From NCBI GenBank assembly GCA_021234155.1, contig JAJEKV010000126.1, positions 2,041,771 through 2,105,770 of the forward strand: DNA of 64,000 nucleotides, given 5' to 3'. Positions within the stretch are counted from its first letter, which is position 1. Every line of letters starts with the position of its first letter. Shown here one piece after another: positions 22,279 to 32,948 of this stretch. The position numbers and the translations under genes are program-made. The notes under the pieces were generated by a model. That model had not been told where the DNA came from. It saw only the letters and a program-made list of their open reading frames with translations, and did no database searches. The DNA is from Isoetes taiwanensis (lineage: Eukaryota > Streptophyta > Lycopodiopsida > Isoetales > Isoetaceae).

Positions 22279-22783
22279 AGCATGTACAACAGTGCCTCCA
22301 ACATGACCAAAACGAGCAATGCCACAGATGCTCAGCAGTCAAATCAGCACATACAAGACCGTGTTCAGTCTTATGAACTGAACCATCAAAGACATACAAG
22401 CCATTTTGCAGCGTCCACTGTGCCATGAACTGCAGACTTTTCAAGTCAATTCCTTCAAGTGGATTCCTGCCCAGCAGATAGGCTTTGCCATTTCCGAGAA
22501 CAATGTGATGGCCTGCTTTATCAAATTCAGCAGCAGACATGATATTAGACTGTAATCCGGGAGCAAACATGACATTCCTCACCTTATTAACTACATCACG
22601 TCCATGCAATTGAAAAGCTACAATGCCCTTTCCTGTGATAGGAAGAGAATATCCATCACCCATCTTCACATCACCTCCAGCGAGGTTCAAGTTCAGAAAA
22701 CACATCTGAATCTCCAGTAAGATGAACCGTGGCTCCCGAGTCCAAAATCCAGTTCTTCTGTAAGGTGCTGGCCACTGCTGCAA
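22279..22783 (-). pseudogene. pol: Copia 1 protease and GAG-pre-integrase region
   Basis: The minus strand encodes the aspartic protease active site ILDSGATVHL, with DSGAT at about 22729-22743. A long frame then continues to 22223 with copia-like VMFAPGLQSNIMSAAEFDKAG and the segment leading to the integrase zinc region. A frame change separates protease from this segment near 22700. Confidence 0.85.
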
Positions 22784-22786
22784 GAT

Positions 22787-23613
22787 TCAGATATTTAGCA
22801 TCAAAAGTGGCACACGTAACAGCACTTGTCTCTCCCTTAGAGTTGACTGTTGTGCTTCTCGTGTCACTATCCTTTGAGCTTTTCTTCGCCTTCTTACAAT
22901 TCGAATTATACCCTTTTCACCACAATTCCAGCACTTGAACTTTTTGGATTTCTTACCATCAGACTTCACATTTTCTGACTTCCTAGAGTCTTTGCTATCA
23001 GCAAACTTCTTCTTGGTGTCAGCCCGAGAAGTAGACACAAAATTAGCATGGTCCACTCTCCCATCCCTTTGCTTCTGCACCAGCTCCTCTTGTTGCAGTA
23101 GAATATTTACTTTGGCTATATCAATCTTCTCCTTGTACCTGATCTTCGAAGAGAAAATATCAAACGAAGGAGGAAGACCAACCAAGATATCTTGAATCAG
23201 CTATTTTTCAGACAACACTCCGCTATGTAATCTAAGCGCCATTGCTTCATCTGAGTAAGGTATGCTGTGACAGATTTGAAATCGCCTAATTGGGCATGTC
23301 TCATTTTGTTCTGGATCAGCATTTGAGTAGCCATATCCTTGCTATCAAGAGACTTCTCCAAATGAGATCACATCTTCTTAAACTCAGTAAAATGGTTGAC
23401 TTCATGACCAATTGTCTCTTCAGCCAACATTTTGACAAGAGCACAAGCTTTTTGGTTTATCCTACCAGCATCTGCTGACTTGGTGCTAATAAAGTCTTCA
23501 TCAAACACCGTTCCCATGTCACTAAATATCAAATAATTCGCCATAAACTTCTTCCAAGCACGGTAATTATTATTAATGAGCTTTGCATTCTGTGATAACT
23601 TAAATGGATCCAT
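22787..23613 (-). pseudogene. gag: Copia 1 Gag with broken zinc knuckle
   Basis: The ATG at 23611-23613 is the first of the element, about 350 nt after the 5' LTR, and opens MDPFKLSQNAKLINNNYRAW, a copia Gag start. The frame stops at 23368 and a second frame (23185-22787) continues through a Lys-rich region to the zinc knuckle. That starts CWNCGEKG but then shifts frame, losing its His and last Cys. The stretch 23186-23367 joins the two with at least one break. Confidence 0.85.
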
Positions 23614-23952
23614 GAATTTCTCCTGCTTTCAGCAGCCAAAAAAATGGTTGAGAAAACAAATTCGTCACCAAACAAAGCACCCACTAAAAAAGTTGAATCT
23701 TGAATTTTGTCGCCAAAAAGATCTTGGAAAACTCGAATCTCACACCAGAACTTGCTGGAAAATCCGAATCACTCTCCCAAAACACTTTCTCCAGGCCAAA
23801 AAGCAAGAATCTTCTCCAATGCTGCAAATGAGATTTTCCACCACCAAATCAGCCAAAGAACTCTGGAAACGGTGGCCAATCCAATTTGGATACTTCTTCA
23901 ATAGCTTGCTCTATTCTTCCCTCAAGAAAGCGTCTGATACCATGATACCAAA

Positions 23953-23963
23953 ATCTGATACCA
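23953..23963 (-). other. Copia 1 primer-binding site
   Basis: On the minus strand TGGTATCAGAT follows the 5' LTR with no gap, matching an initiator tRNA-Met site. A second TGGTATCA lies a few bases further on. Confidence 0.82.
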
Positions 23964-24293
23964 TGATAGAACTAGTGCAAAACTAGCAGATCGACTCAAG
24001 AGATAGAATAGAAGACAAAAACAACTCTATTGAGAAAAGCAATAGGAAATACAATCTCTACTTCTGAGCATTGCATAGTACATAACGTACAATCAATATA
24101 TACGACCAGTCAGACTAAGAATAGTAGTCTACCGTTTAACCACCATCCACTAATTACGGCACTGATTTAGGCTCAGTGCTGACAAAGTGCTGCCATCTGT
24201 ACATTTCAGTACCTTCTCAGCACCTGTGTGCTAAGTGCTGAACCACTGCTGTTTCAGCACATTATGCTTAGTCAGCATATTTATATTCCAACA
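23964..24293 (-). repeat. Copia 1 5' LTR
   Basis: 330 bp, alignable end to end with 19057-19404 and with the same terminal bases. The GAAGC target duplication follows at 24294-24298. Confidence 0.93.
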
Positions 24294-24362
24294 GAAGCAT
24301 CTGATAGGCCGTAAAAAACTCTCGATTCGGCCATATTAATCAACACTACTATTTGCTTCAAG

Positions 24363-24394
24363 GATCATGGATCATGGATCATGGATCATGGATC
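24363..24394. repeat. ATCATGG microsatellite
   Basis: Four consecutive 7-bp units. The rest of 24299-25087 has no supportable gene. It also holds a GATA run near 24728-24742 and a T16-G11 homopolymer pair at 24844-24870. Confidence 0.8.
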
Positions 24395-25087
24395 TGCAAG
24401 AGGTAACCATGAAAAATTCAGAGGCATTCAATTTTATATTCTTTTGGGGTCCACCCAAGGTTTAGATCAGCCTACTTTAGAGATTTCGATGATCTGCAAG
24501 AGATAATAATCGAAAAATAGTAAACAAACACATCAGAGTCTATTTTTTATTATTTTGGGGCCAAAATGAGGTCCACAACAGTCCTATTTCAGAAATTTCA
24601 ATAAAACATATGCAATCAGATCAAAAGATATATTTGGAGCAATATATCTGACCGAATCTTCATGTGCTAGATTCAGGCTCTAAAGTAAGCTAGCTACAGT
24701 TGGCCCTAAAATACCCTGTAGTAAAAGATAGATAGATAGATAGAACCGTGTGCAATGTGCCCTGCCTTAGCGAGCTTCCGCCTCCTTCCACAAGTGATAC
24801 ATACCAAACAAACAGTGCACCGATCCTTTATTAATACTGGTCCTTTTTTTTTTTTTTTTGGGGGGGGGGGCATTGAGTCCACTTGCATTTTCTTATTAAT
24901 GGGCAACTTACATGGATGCAGGGAACTATTTCAGTTGCTTGCATTTTTATATTCAGCATCACGCCGTGTACGACGCGACTGCTGAGGTCTCAAAAGGGCC
25001 ATGGCTGAGGCAGCATGGAATCAGCTATGTGAATCAGCTGGTTGTTCACATGCATCATTTTGGCGTGAATCAGTCCATTTGAGTCAC

Positions 25088-26232
25088 TTTGCCTAAGATT
25101 TTAGAATATGAAATACGAGAGCTCGAACTCTACCAAAATAATTCAATGTCCTAACTAAGACTACTTTAACCAATATACCCAATGAGTTAATGCGATTATT
25201 TTTTACCTTGAATCTAAGTTTTTTTTTATAACAACTTATTCGATTGTTTTAGGGATATATGGTCTATAGTTTCAGGAATTGTTATTTTTACATCCATATC
25301 GAATCTCCCTGGAATCCCCTGTTATTTTGCTACATATTTCTAAACGAGGTGCACCCTGGACTACCACAGTCGTCGGATTCGTCGATCCTACGGCCCAGAT
25401 CGTATGTTGGGGCCCCTAGGCACCTCTCATTTTGCTTATAGTCATTTATGATTGGAGGTGCCTATGATTTTGAAATATGAAATACGATTTCATCTAAGGT
25501 TTTGAGGGAATATCGAACCTCTATACGACTTTGCCTAAGATTTTAGAATATGAAATATGGGAGCTCGAACCTCTACCAAAATAATTCGATGGCCTAACTA
25601 AGACTACTTTAACCAATATGCCCAGTGAGCTAATGCGATTATTTTTTATCTTGAATCTAAGTGTTTTTCTTATAACAACTTATTCGATTGTTTTAGGGAT
25701 ATATGGTCTATGGTTTCAGGAATTGTTATTTTTACATCCATATCAAATCCCCTGGAACCCCCTGTTATTTTGCTACATATTCTAAACGAGATGCATCCTG
25801 GACTGCCACAGTCGTCATATTCGCCGATCCTACGACTCAGATCGTATATTGGAGCCCTTGGGCACCTTTCGTTTCGCTTATAGTCATTTATGATTGGAGG
25901 CGCCTATGATTTTGAAATATGAAATACGATTTTGCCCAAGATTTTGAGGGAATATCGAACCTCTATATGACTTTGCCTAAGATTTTAGAATATGAAATAT
26001 GGGAGCTCGAACCTCTACCAAAATAGTTCAATGTCCTAACTAAGACTACTTTAGTCAATATACCCAGTGAGCTAATGCGATTATTTTTTATCTTGAATCT
26101 AAACTTTTTTTTTAAAACAACTTATTCAATTGTTTTAGGGATATATGGTCTATGGTTTCAGGGATTGTTATTTTACATCCATATCAAATCCCCCTGGAAC
26201 CTTCTGTTATTTTGCTACATATTGGAATTGGT
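25088..26232. repeat. 442-bp tandem repeat, 2.6 units, with tRNA-derived SINE-like head
   Basis: Units begin at 25088, 25530 and 25972 (period 442 both times); the third is cut near 26232. On the minus strand each unit contains a block like a pol III A box (TTAGCTCACTGGG at 25621-25633 in unit 2) and, about 47 nt further, a B box (GGTTCGAGCTC at 25561-25571). This is the layout of a tRNA-derived SINE head. Unit 1 has a mutated A box (25178-25190) and unit 3 an intact one (26063-26075). A tRNA ancestry is inferred from the boxes only; I did not fold a cloverleaf. Confidence 0.8.
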
Positions 26233-27389
26233 CATTTGGCCCAAACTTTACAACATGTTCTATTTCTAAATGTTTGTGGAGTTTAGAGGATTTTAAAGAT
26301 GGATATAAAGGTGATTTGACTCCAAGTTTCACCTCAACAATGCAACCCGTTCATAAAACATTGTTGACAAGAACATATGGTAAGCAATTAGCCATAGAAG
26401 AGCACGATAATTTTAAGCCCCTGTCAAAAGTTCTACTTTTATAGGTGGACAATTGTCTGAGAATAAAAATAGATATATTTTGGTATATTTGACGTTGTTA
26501 GTGGCAAGTGGCCATTTCAAGAAATATTGATGGCATTCCTTATGGTCAGAATACACATGAAGATATTGATGCTTTCTTTAGCAAAGTTGGAAAAAGCTTA
26601 AGAATGCGATATGTTCACACTTTGCCTCAATTATTTAAAGTGTTTAACCTGTGCACTTGGAAAAAATATTCCATATCTCATACAAGAAGTTACTGGCTAT
26701 AAGAAATTTGTGGATGGCTATACAGAAGATAGATGTAACAAGCTGGTAGGACATACCAAGCCATTATATTGTTTGTCATATCTAGATGATAAAGGAGCTC
26801 CCAAAATGCAGTATAAGGTGCATCCTAAGCAAGCACTATGAGAACCTGAAGCCGGTATTGAACTTTTCAAAAAAGATTATGATATACAAAGTTTGCCTGA
26901 AGGTGAACCTGAGCCAGTGCCACTTATTGAACATATGAAAGAAGAGGAAAATATTATATCAGGCATTTCAAAACATACAGAAAATAGGCTCGCAAGGTCG
27001 TTATGGACAAACTTCCAATTATCATGAAGTACGTTCAATGGTGGAAGCCACTCAGTAAAGGTAGCAAAACTTTGAAAGGTCGATACAAAGATTATTGGAC
27101 AAAACGTGGAAACAAAATCCAAGTGAACAACGATAATGGGTAGACATCCAATCAGTGATCCATAGTTGGAAAGCAAAGGCCTCTGTTGTTTTCGTGAAAT
27201 GTCTTCAAACGATACCTGAAGACATTGGTTCAATTGTTCAAAATTATTTGGAATTATGTATTCTTGAGTGATTTAAGCGAATTCAAAAGTTTTTGCAAGG
27301 TTTCCTTATGTCTAAAAACTTTGAATAATTCTATTTTTCCTAAATAAGTCATGTTTGCAGGAAGTGAAGATCATTCATATCGATTTCAA
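26233..27389 (+). other. Decayed coding-like stretch, unidentified
   Basis: Plus-strand frames around 26370-26990 have coding-like composition. Examples are NRYILVYLTLLVASGHF near 26470 and an acidic stretch EGEPEPVPLIEHMKEEE near 26895-26950. They are interrupted by stops and match no family I recognise. The position just 5' of a Ty3 integrase fragment suggests, weakly, that it is part of the same decayed element. Confidence 0.3.
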
Positions 27390-27754
27390 TGAATTTCACT
27401 ACGAAATAGCTACTCTCTCAAGATCATGACGCCATCATGATTGTTGTTCATTGATTCTCTAAGTTGACACATTTTATTCGTTGTAATGTCACCATTACCA
27501 GTGAGGAAATAACTGATTTAATTCTTCGGCAAGTAGTTCAGCTCCATGGCTTGTCAGACACCATTATCAGTGATCGCAAACCTCAGTTTGCCATAGGGTT
27601 TTGGAAGCGATTGTTGGAGCTATTGCACGTCGAGTGCTCATTAAATTACGGTCATCATTCAAAAAGCAATGGATAGACAGAGACTTTGGAGTAATATTTG
27701 AGGTGCTTTATCAGTTACCAATAAGATGACTGGGTCGACTAACTCCCATTAGCT

Positions 27755-27760
<6 letters not shown>
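27390..27760 (+). pseudogene. Ty3/gypsy integrase fragment, 5' part
   Basis: Plus-strand translation shows HFIRCNVTITSEEITDLIL then LHGLSDTIISDRKPQF and FWKRLLELLHVE, the region around the second Asp of a Ty3/gypsy integrase core. Stops and a damaged H-x-S/Q-x-N-G segment near 27655-27675 show decay. It resumes at 29797 after a 2-kb insertion. It differs from the array at 1-16552, so it belongs to another lineage. Confidence 0.75.
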
Positions 27761-27799
<39 letters not shown>

Positions 27800-29796
27800 A
27801 TATTACTCAACAAGAATAAATACAAAATGAATATTTTTGATCTAGTTATGCAAGCACAAAAGAGTGTTGCTACAATACGAGCCTGCAACACAATGTACTT
27901 ACTCCATACTAGGTAAGTAAAAGGAGATACAGGTCCGCTTAAGGGTCTAACCACATTGGACTTGTAATGGAGTCAAATCAGATGTGACTACTGGAATCTT
28001 AGGAGAGTTTGAAGTGTACCATGGGCCTATGACAAGGCAATATTATCTTCAGTCAGATTAGCCCACTAAAATGGAGCACAGCGGCCATATGCGGGAGGAG
28101 GAGCAGAATCACGAAGAGCAAGTACTGAGGAGAGCTAAGATGCAGAGGTGAGAACCCTTAGCTAACTTTTGAGGTTGACAAAGAGCAGGTGGATGTTTGG
28201 GTGGACGGTGGACACCATGACGATCAATATCCATGTACTGCCCACAAACCTCTTCAACTTGCCTCTGTTGATCCAGCAATAGAGGCGTGGGACCAATGAC
28301 TGGAATAGATGTAGAGGAAGTCACAAGGGGACGAGAGACATCCATTGAAGAAGGAGCAGAGCTCGGAGCATGATTTGCAGCAGAGGCAACTGGGGAAGCC
28401 TGCTGGTAAGACTTATGATATTGAGCAAAGAGAGGGGTCTTAGGGAATATGAGCACGAGCTCTAGACCATTTAACAATCGTAGCTTGAATGGAAAGAACA
28501 TGGGCCCACACTGAACAATGATTGTCTGAGGTAGATCACGATGAATGGGCCATGCGACACAAATCTTAGTAATGCCATTGGTTATAGCATGTTGCAAGTG
28601 AAGTCCAATTTCATTAGCAATAGTAGAGATGAACTCAGAATCCTGAAACTCTGGAGGAAAGTCTTCAATAGCAATTTAGAATGGGGCACGTAAGGCATCT
28701 GGCCTACCTAGAAAAGAGCCAGAAACATGCTGATACAATAAGAAATGTTTCCATAGAGGATCAACACCTCATTCTGTGAGTTAAGCCACCGGCTCAAGAG
28801 ACTCAAACATCAGAAGAAAACAACGTTGATCTTTGGCCATGAGCTTGATAGATTGACACGTAGAAAGCCCTAATTTGTGTAGATGTTCAGATAACCAAGA
28901 TCACATATGCTTTAGATCTAAGAAGGGGCCAGTAAAATAATAAACAACAGAGCTACATGACGACAATGAACCTCATGACTGATCTGCATCGCAGGGGCCC
29001 CAAAGCGCTCAAAGGTTGACCTACACTTCTGAACCTCATAAACATTTTTAGTTGGTGGTAACAGGATATCCATGGAGTCCTGCTTGGCCTGCAATTGCAG
29101 AAGATAGGATGCAACTTCTTTCTTATTGTCCACCATAGTAGCAACGACCTCTGGCAACGACCTCTGAGACACGAAGTGAGGTGGCTAGAGATGACACACC
29201 TTTGCATATCAACTCAGAAAAATGGACACCTATAACCCTTGCCATTATGTCAGAAGATCTTCAAGGTGTAGAGGTCAAAACATGCAATGTGGTTGAAGGA
29301 GAAGTTATTCTAGGCTTACTCGAGGGAAGAGGGAAAAACTCCTCTTGTCTTGCGGAACCTCCAATATAGCTACTAATCTCATTTGTTCTGAAGGATTACC
29401 AGTTGCTTTTGCCATCTCCATTGAAAGGGGCCGAGATTTCAGAGTCTAATAGTCCCCCACAGAAGAGTAATTTCTGATAAATTTAAGCGCCACTCAAAAG
29501 ACACTCCATGATCTTTCCAAAGAGCCCAAATACACCACCAAATGCAGGAGTTATGGCAAAAAGAAGATTGCAGCCAAACCCTAACACTGCTAATAAAGGG
29601 CCAAAGCTGCCAGGCGACTTTTCACTATCAAAATAGTCTAATCATCATATAAACCACATATCAATGGATAGAGCACAAAAATATCTTTCCAAAGAGCCTA
29701 GAATCAGTCAAATCTGACATGGAAATCAAAAGTTATGTGCAGACGAACGGGGATGAAATCATAGGCATCATCACCAGTGCCCTTCAGCCAAGTCTC
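27761..29796 (-). mobile_element. Poly(A)-tailed retroposed insertion, LINE type, ORF1-like content only
   Basis: A T-run of about 40 nt (27758-27798), a poly(A) tail on the minus strand, marks one end. The 16-bp sequence CCCATTAGCTGAGTTT occurs at both edges (27745-27760 and 29797-29812), a target-site duplication of LINE-type retroposition. The host sequence (PLAEF of an integrase) continues across it. Minus-strand frames (29172-28918, 28597-28109) are broken. A segment near 28590-28450 (ICVAWPIHRDLPQTI, then FPFKLRLLNG) resembles the end of the DUF4283 gag-like domain of plant LINE ORF1 proteins. No reverse transcriptase is seen between it and the tail, so the copy is internally deleted or a retroposed ORF1-type transcript. 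Confidence 0.8.
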
Positions 29797-29915
29797 CCCA
29801 TTAGCTGAGTTTGCCTGTAATAACGCAATATACGCTTTCAAATTAACTCCATTAGCCGAGTTTACCCGTTATAACTCAATATACGCTTTCACTAACCAAA
29901 CCCCATTCTTTCTTA
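29797..29915 (+). pseudogene. Ty3/gypsy integrase fragment, 3' part, with internal duplication
   Basis: Continuation of the fragment that stops at 27760. It encodes PLAEFACNNAIYAF, and about 51 bp later the related PLAEFTRYNSIYAF, followed by TNQTPFF. The repeat is a short tandem duplication of the conserved integrase segment after the catalytic Glu. Confidence 0.75.
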
Positions 29916-30129
29916 GGCTCTTCAATCGGATCTTCAGCACCATCTTTTCCGAAGCCATCAACATTATATTGATTTGAATCGTCAAGAGCCCTCCCCCCCT
30001 CCCCTGCGTGTTGGTGATCTTGTTTGGATTCTCTGTTGAGACTTCCCTAGATCACGTCCCTACAACAAGCTTGATTATTGTCATCTTAGTCCTTATTAAA
30101 TCATTGCTCAGGTCAGGAATATCGCATTT

Positions 30130-30480
30130 TGGTCAAGCTTCCCTCAAGGATTTGCTTACATTCGGTATTTCATCTTGCTTCATTGCAGTCATATAGATTC
30201 TAAGTTCCTTAGAAAGAACCTTCCACGGAAATGCAACCACAGAAGATGGTAGTAGAGAGTCCAAAGCCCACAGGGCAATAGACTTTTGCCATCCCACAAA
30301 GATATTGGAAGCCAAAGAGAAACTATCCAACAAGGAAATAGCATTTTGCAAATTCTGCTCATCAGTAATTAGAAATAAGAAAGTGTCATTTGCCTACTGA
30401 TTACAAATCTCTTGTGAGTTATTATTCATGAGAAGATCATGGAAGATGCCTTCATGCATTGCACCACAGACAAAGATGCA
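30130..30480 (-). pseudogene. LINE reverse transcriptase fragment
   Basis: Minus-strand translation gives ANDTFLFLITDEQNLQNAI (RT core, with the usual YADD altered to stop-A-N-D), then LLDSFSLASNIFVGWQKSIALW, the standard sequence after the RT catalytic motif in plant LINEs. It is truncated on both sides; 29916-30129 shows nothing I can name. Confidence 0.75.
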
Positions 30481-31840
30481 GCTCATTGCTCATGTTGTCA
30501 GGAACTTTATTTGGGGTGGCACTGAAGAGGAGCTGATGTTAAAATTAGTTGGATCAAGTGCATTTTGTCTAAATTTTGTGGAGGATTCAGGATGATTCAC
30601 TTTCTTCTTCAGAGCAAAGTTGGTTTCTAAGTTCATATGGTTTGAATAATGTTGATAACTCCCCAGGTCTGCATCTCATTTATCAGTCTTTGCAGATGTG
30701 CATTTCCTTTGGCTCTCCATCCATTAAGCCACTCTTTCAATGGGCATATCCTAATGCATCACCTTTTCTCAAGGGATTACTAACTGCTTGGAAGATTGTG
30801 CACACTTTGTTTCAGTTCCATCCGATGGCCAGTATCAATCCTACAACTAGCTGTTGATGGATTCCTTTGGGTGATGGCTAGGTAGATACTTCCTTGGTCT
30901 GTTCTGTCCATCGATTGATGCATTGTTGATGGCGAGCAATCGTTGTACTGACAGTATTTGCATGGTATAATGAGATAAGGTTGTTGACTTGAAATGAGTC
31001 CAAATTGAGGTTTCTCCTCTTCAATTGAAACCGCACCATTTGACAAAAAATAACTGCTATTTTTTCTCCATATCTACATGACGTGGATCCCCTTTGGACG
31101 GTTCATAGCAATATCAAGGAGGAGCAACTGTTGCATTCAATGTATATTAATGTTGTCTTCATTGCCAAAATGGCCTTTAGTTATCCTTAAGCCTCGTCGA
31201 GAAGCAGTTTGGCAATGGTATGGGATAAATTGCACCATCCTTAGCTATCTATCTTATGGTGGCAGATCACTCATAGATCGGCACTGGTAAATATTGTTGT
31301 TCATGGATTTTATCCAGATGTCTCTATGATTTGCCCTCTCTGTATGCAGAGGGATGAGACAATTGAACATTGCTTCTTATTGTGCCAACATATTCGGCAT
31401 GCTTGGCAGTGGCTTATGGGCCTTTTTCATTGTGATCTGAATATTAGCAGGTCCTATTGTCTTCTTCCTAACTCATGGAACAAGCTGGAAAAGAGGGCTT
31501 TCCATTTGGCATCCGCTTAGATCATCTGGTCCATTTGGAAAAGACAGGACCTCTTCATCTTCAAAAAGCAGGGTTTTCTGGACACTCAAGTGATCAATAA
31601 TGCTCGCAATCGTATTGTCAAAGCATATAAGTGCTCTTTCTTAAAAGATGACGTCAACTTAGGATTCATACTTATTCATAGCCACTTGTGCTCTTAGTGA
31701 TATTTGTTCTTCTTTTTTGTGTTATATATGTGGTGAATAGTTTTCCTCTAGTGGACATTTTCTCCACTGGATTTTGAGTCCTCCATGTACTCTTTGCATT
31801 CTTTTGAGTAATAAATATCCACATTTATCCAAAAAAAGAA
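30480..31840 (+). pseudogene. LINE ORF2 C-terminal fragment with zinc-binding end
   Basis: Plus-strand frames 30576-30857 and 31326-31520 are remnants of a LINE ORF2. The second holds ICPLCMQRDETIEHCFLLC with a following HIRHAW, the Cys/His-rich zf-RVT domain at the C-terminus of plant LINE proteins. After it comes IIWSIWKRQDLFIF in the same frame beyond a stop. The 3' UTR ends in a short A run at 31831. It opposes the minus-strand RT fragment just upstream, so the two are separate remnants or an inverted element. Confidence 0.75.
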
Positions 31841-31899
31841 GGGGGAGGGGGGGAGGGGGAGAAAGAGAAAGAGAAAGCAAAAGAGAAGAGAAGAGGGGG
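31831..31899 (+). repeat. Homopurine tract
   Basis: About 69 bp of almost pure A/G with one C. It includes three G runs of 5-7 separated by single A, then GAAA and GAGAA repeats. It could form triplex or G-quadruplex DNA. It directly follows the LINE 3' end. Confidence 0.7.
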
Positions 31900-32830
31900 T
31901 CTTGGGGGTGATTTGCTTTTAATATTTGAGGTCATGATTTATGGTATAGTTTATCTTATCTTAACGCACTGGTTCACAGGTTTACAAGCTGAGATATAAT
32001 CTCAGCCATTGATTGAAGTGATGTTACCAACTAGTAACATTTCACTAGCTCAGAATTTTTACTCTCTCTTTCATAACATCCTCGAGTGTCAGTATAAAAT
32101 CCCTATAAAATTCTAGAACGATATGTGAACACAACTGCTTCTTGCCTTGTTGTCTGGCTGAAAAAGCTTTGCACTGGAGATGCTTTGCGAGACAGAGAAA
32201 CAAAGAATTTAATATCCATTTCTCTGATGTGCATTCTCCAATCCTCAATCTGGACATCCAGCTGTTCTTCTTCGAAGGCCTACCTGCAAATTTTTAAATT
32301 AAGAACATCTTTTAATATAACGCTAATGAGCAGACTAGATTGACTTGAATTATAGGTAGAAAACAAGGGATTTAAGGTTTAAGAAGTTAAAACTAGCGAA
32401 TTTGTACCTTGAACTGTTGTAACAAGCATCTCCAAGAACACTACAAGAAGAATAAGATTTTGAGACAGAGGTTTGAGAGTCCTTTATCTGAAACACTATT
32501 ACATGCCACTTCTGTGGGAGCTGAATTGGGGCAAAAAGATATCATCATATTCTACCCATCCTATTCAGCATACCATTCTGTTCAACATATAAAATGACTT
32601 GACAAATGCTTCAGATAGCCAAAATGTCTTTATATTCTAACCTGAGATGATCTCGACAAAATCAAAGCAACTGCTAATACGAAAAGCATTGCAAATGTTA
32701 TGGCTACAGAGAATCTTGCGACATAATGAAACTTTTGAACTATATTTTGGAGCATTCCGCATCAGAACATAGCTTTGTCAGAATAGAGGATAAATTTGTA
32801 TAAACCCTCCAACTAGGGTGTTAAGGGCAA

Positions 32831-32948
32831 TAACGCCCTGGCTCTCGGGCGTTACCTCAAAAATTTTTGGGCCCTCACCAAAATGGTTCAGGGTGCTTAA
32901 TGGCCCTCAGTTTTTTTCCTTCGATAATGCCCTCGGGCAGGGCATTAT
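32831..32948. repeat. Pair of GGGC-rich hairpins
   Basis: The first is TAACGCCC/GGGCGTTA (32831-32854), a perfect 8-bp stem. The second is ATAATGCCC/GGGCATTAT (32924-32948), a perfect 9-bp stem with a 7-nt loop. Both lie in otherwise AT-rich DNA. Confidence 0.6.

Larger units (their letters stand above)
19057..24293 (-). mobile_element. Ty1/copia retrotransposon 1, with both LTRs and target duplication
   Basis: A 5.2-kb element on the minus strand bounded by LTRs at 23964-24293 (5') and 19057-19404 (3'). It is flanked on both sides by the 5-bp direct repeat GAAGC (19052-19056 and 24294-24298). Domain order on the minus strand is Gag, zinc knuckle, protease, integrase, reverse transcriptase, RNase H, which defines Ty1/copia. 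The LTRs differ by roughly fifteen to twenty substitutions and a few small indels by eye, so the insertion is not very recent. Coding is broken into many frames, so the copy is defective. Confidence 0.95.

Noticed and set aside
24844-24870. T16 next to G11 as a functional signal
   Set aside because: A homopolymer junction of uncertain length, prone to sequencing error; no other evidence.
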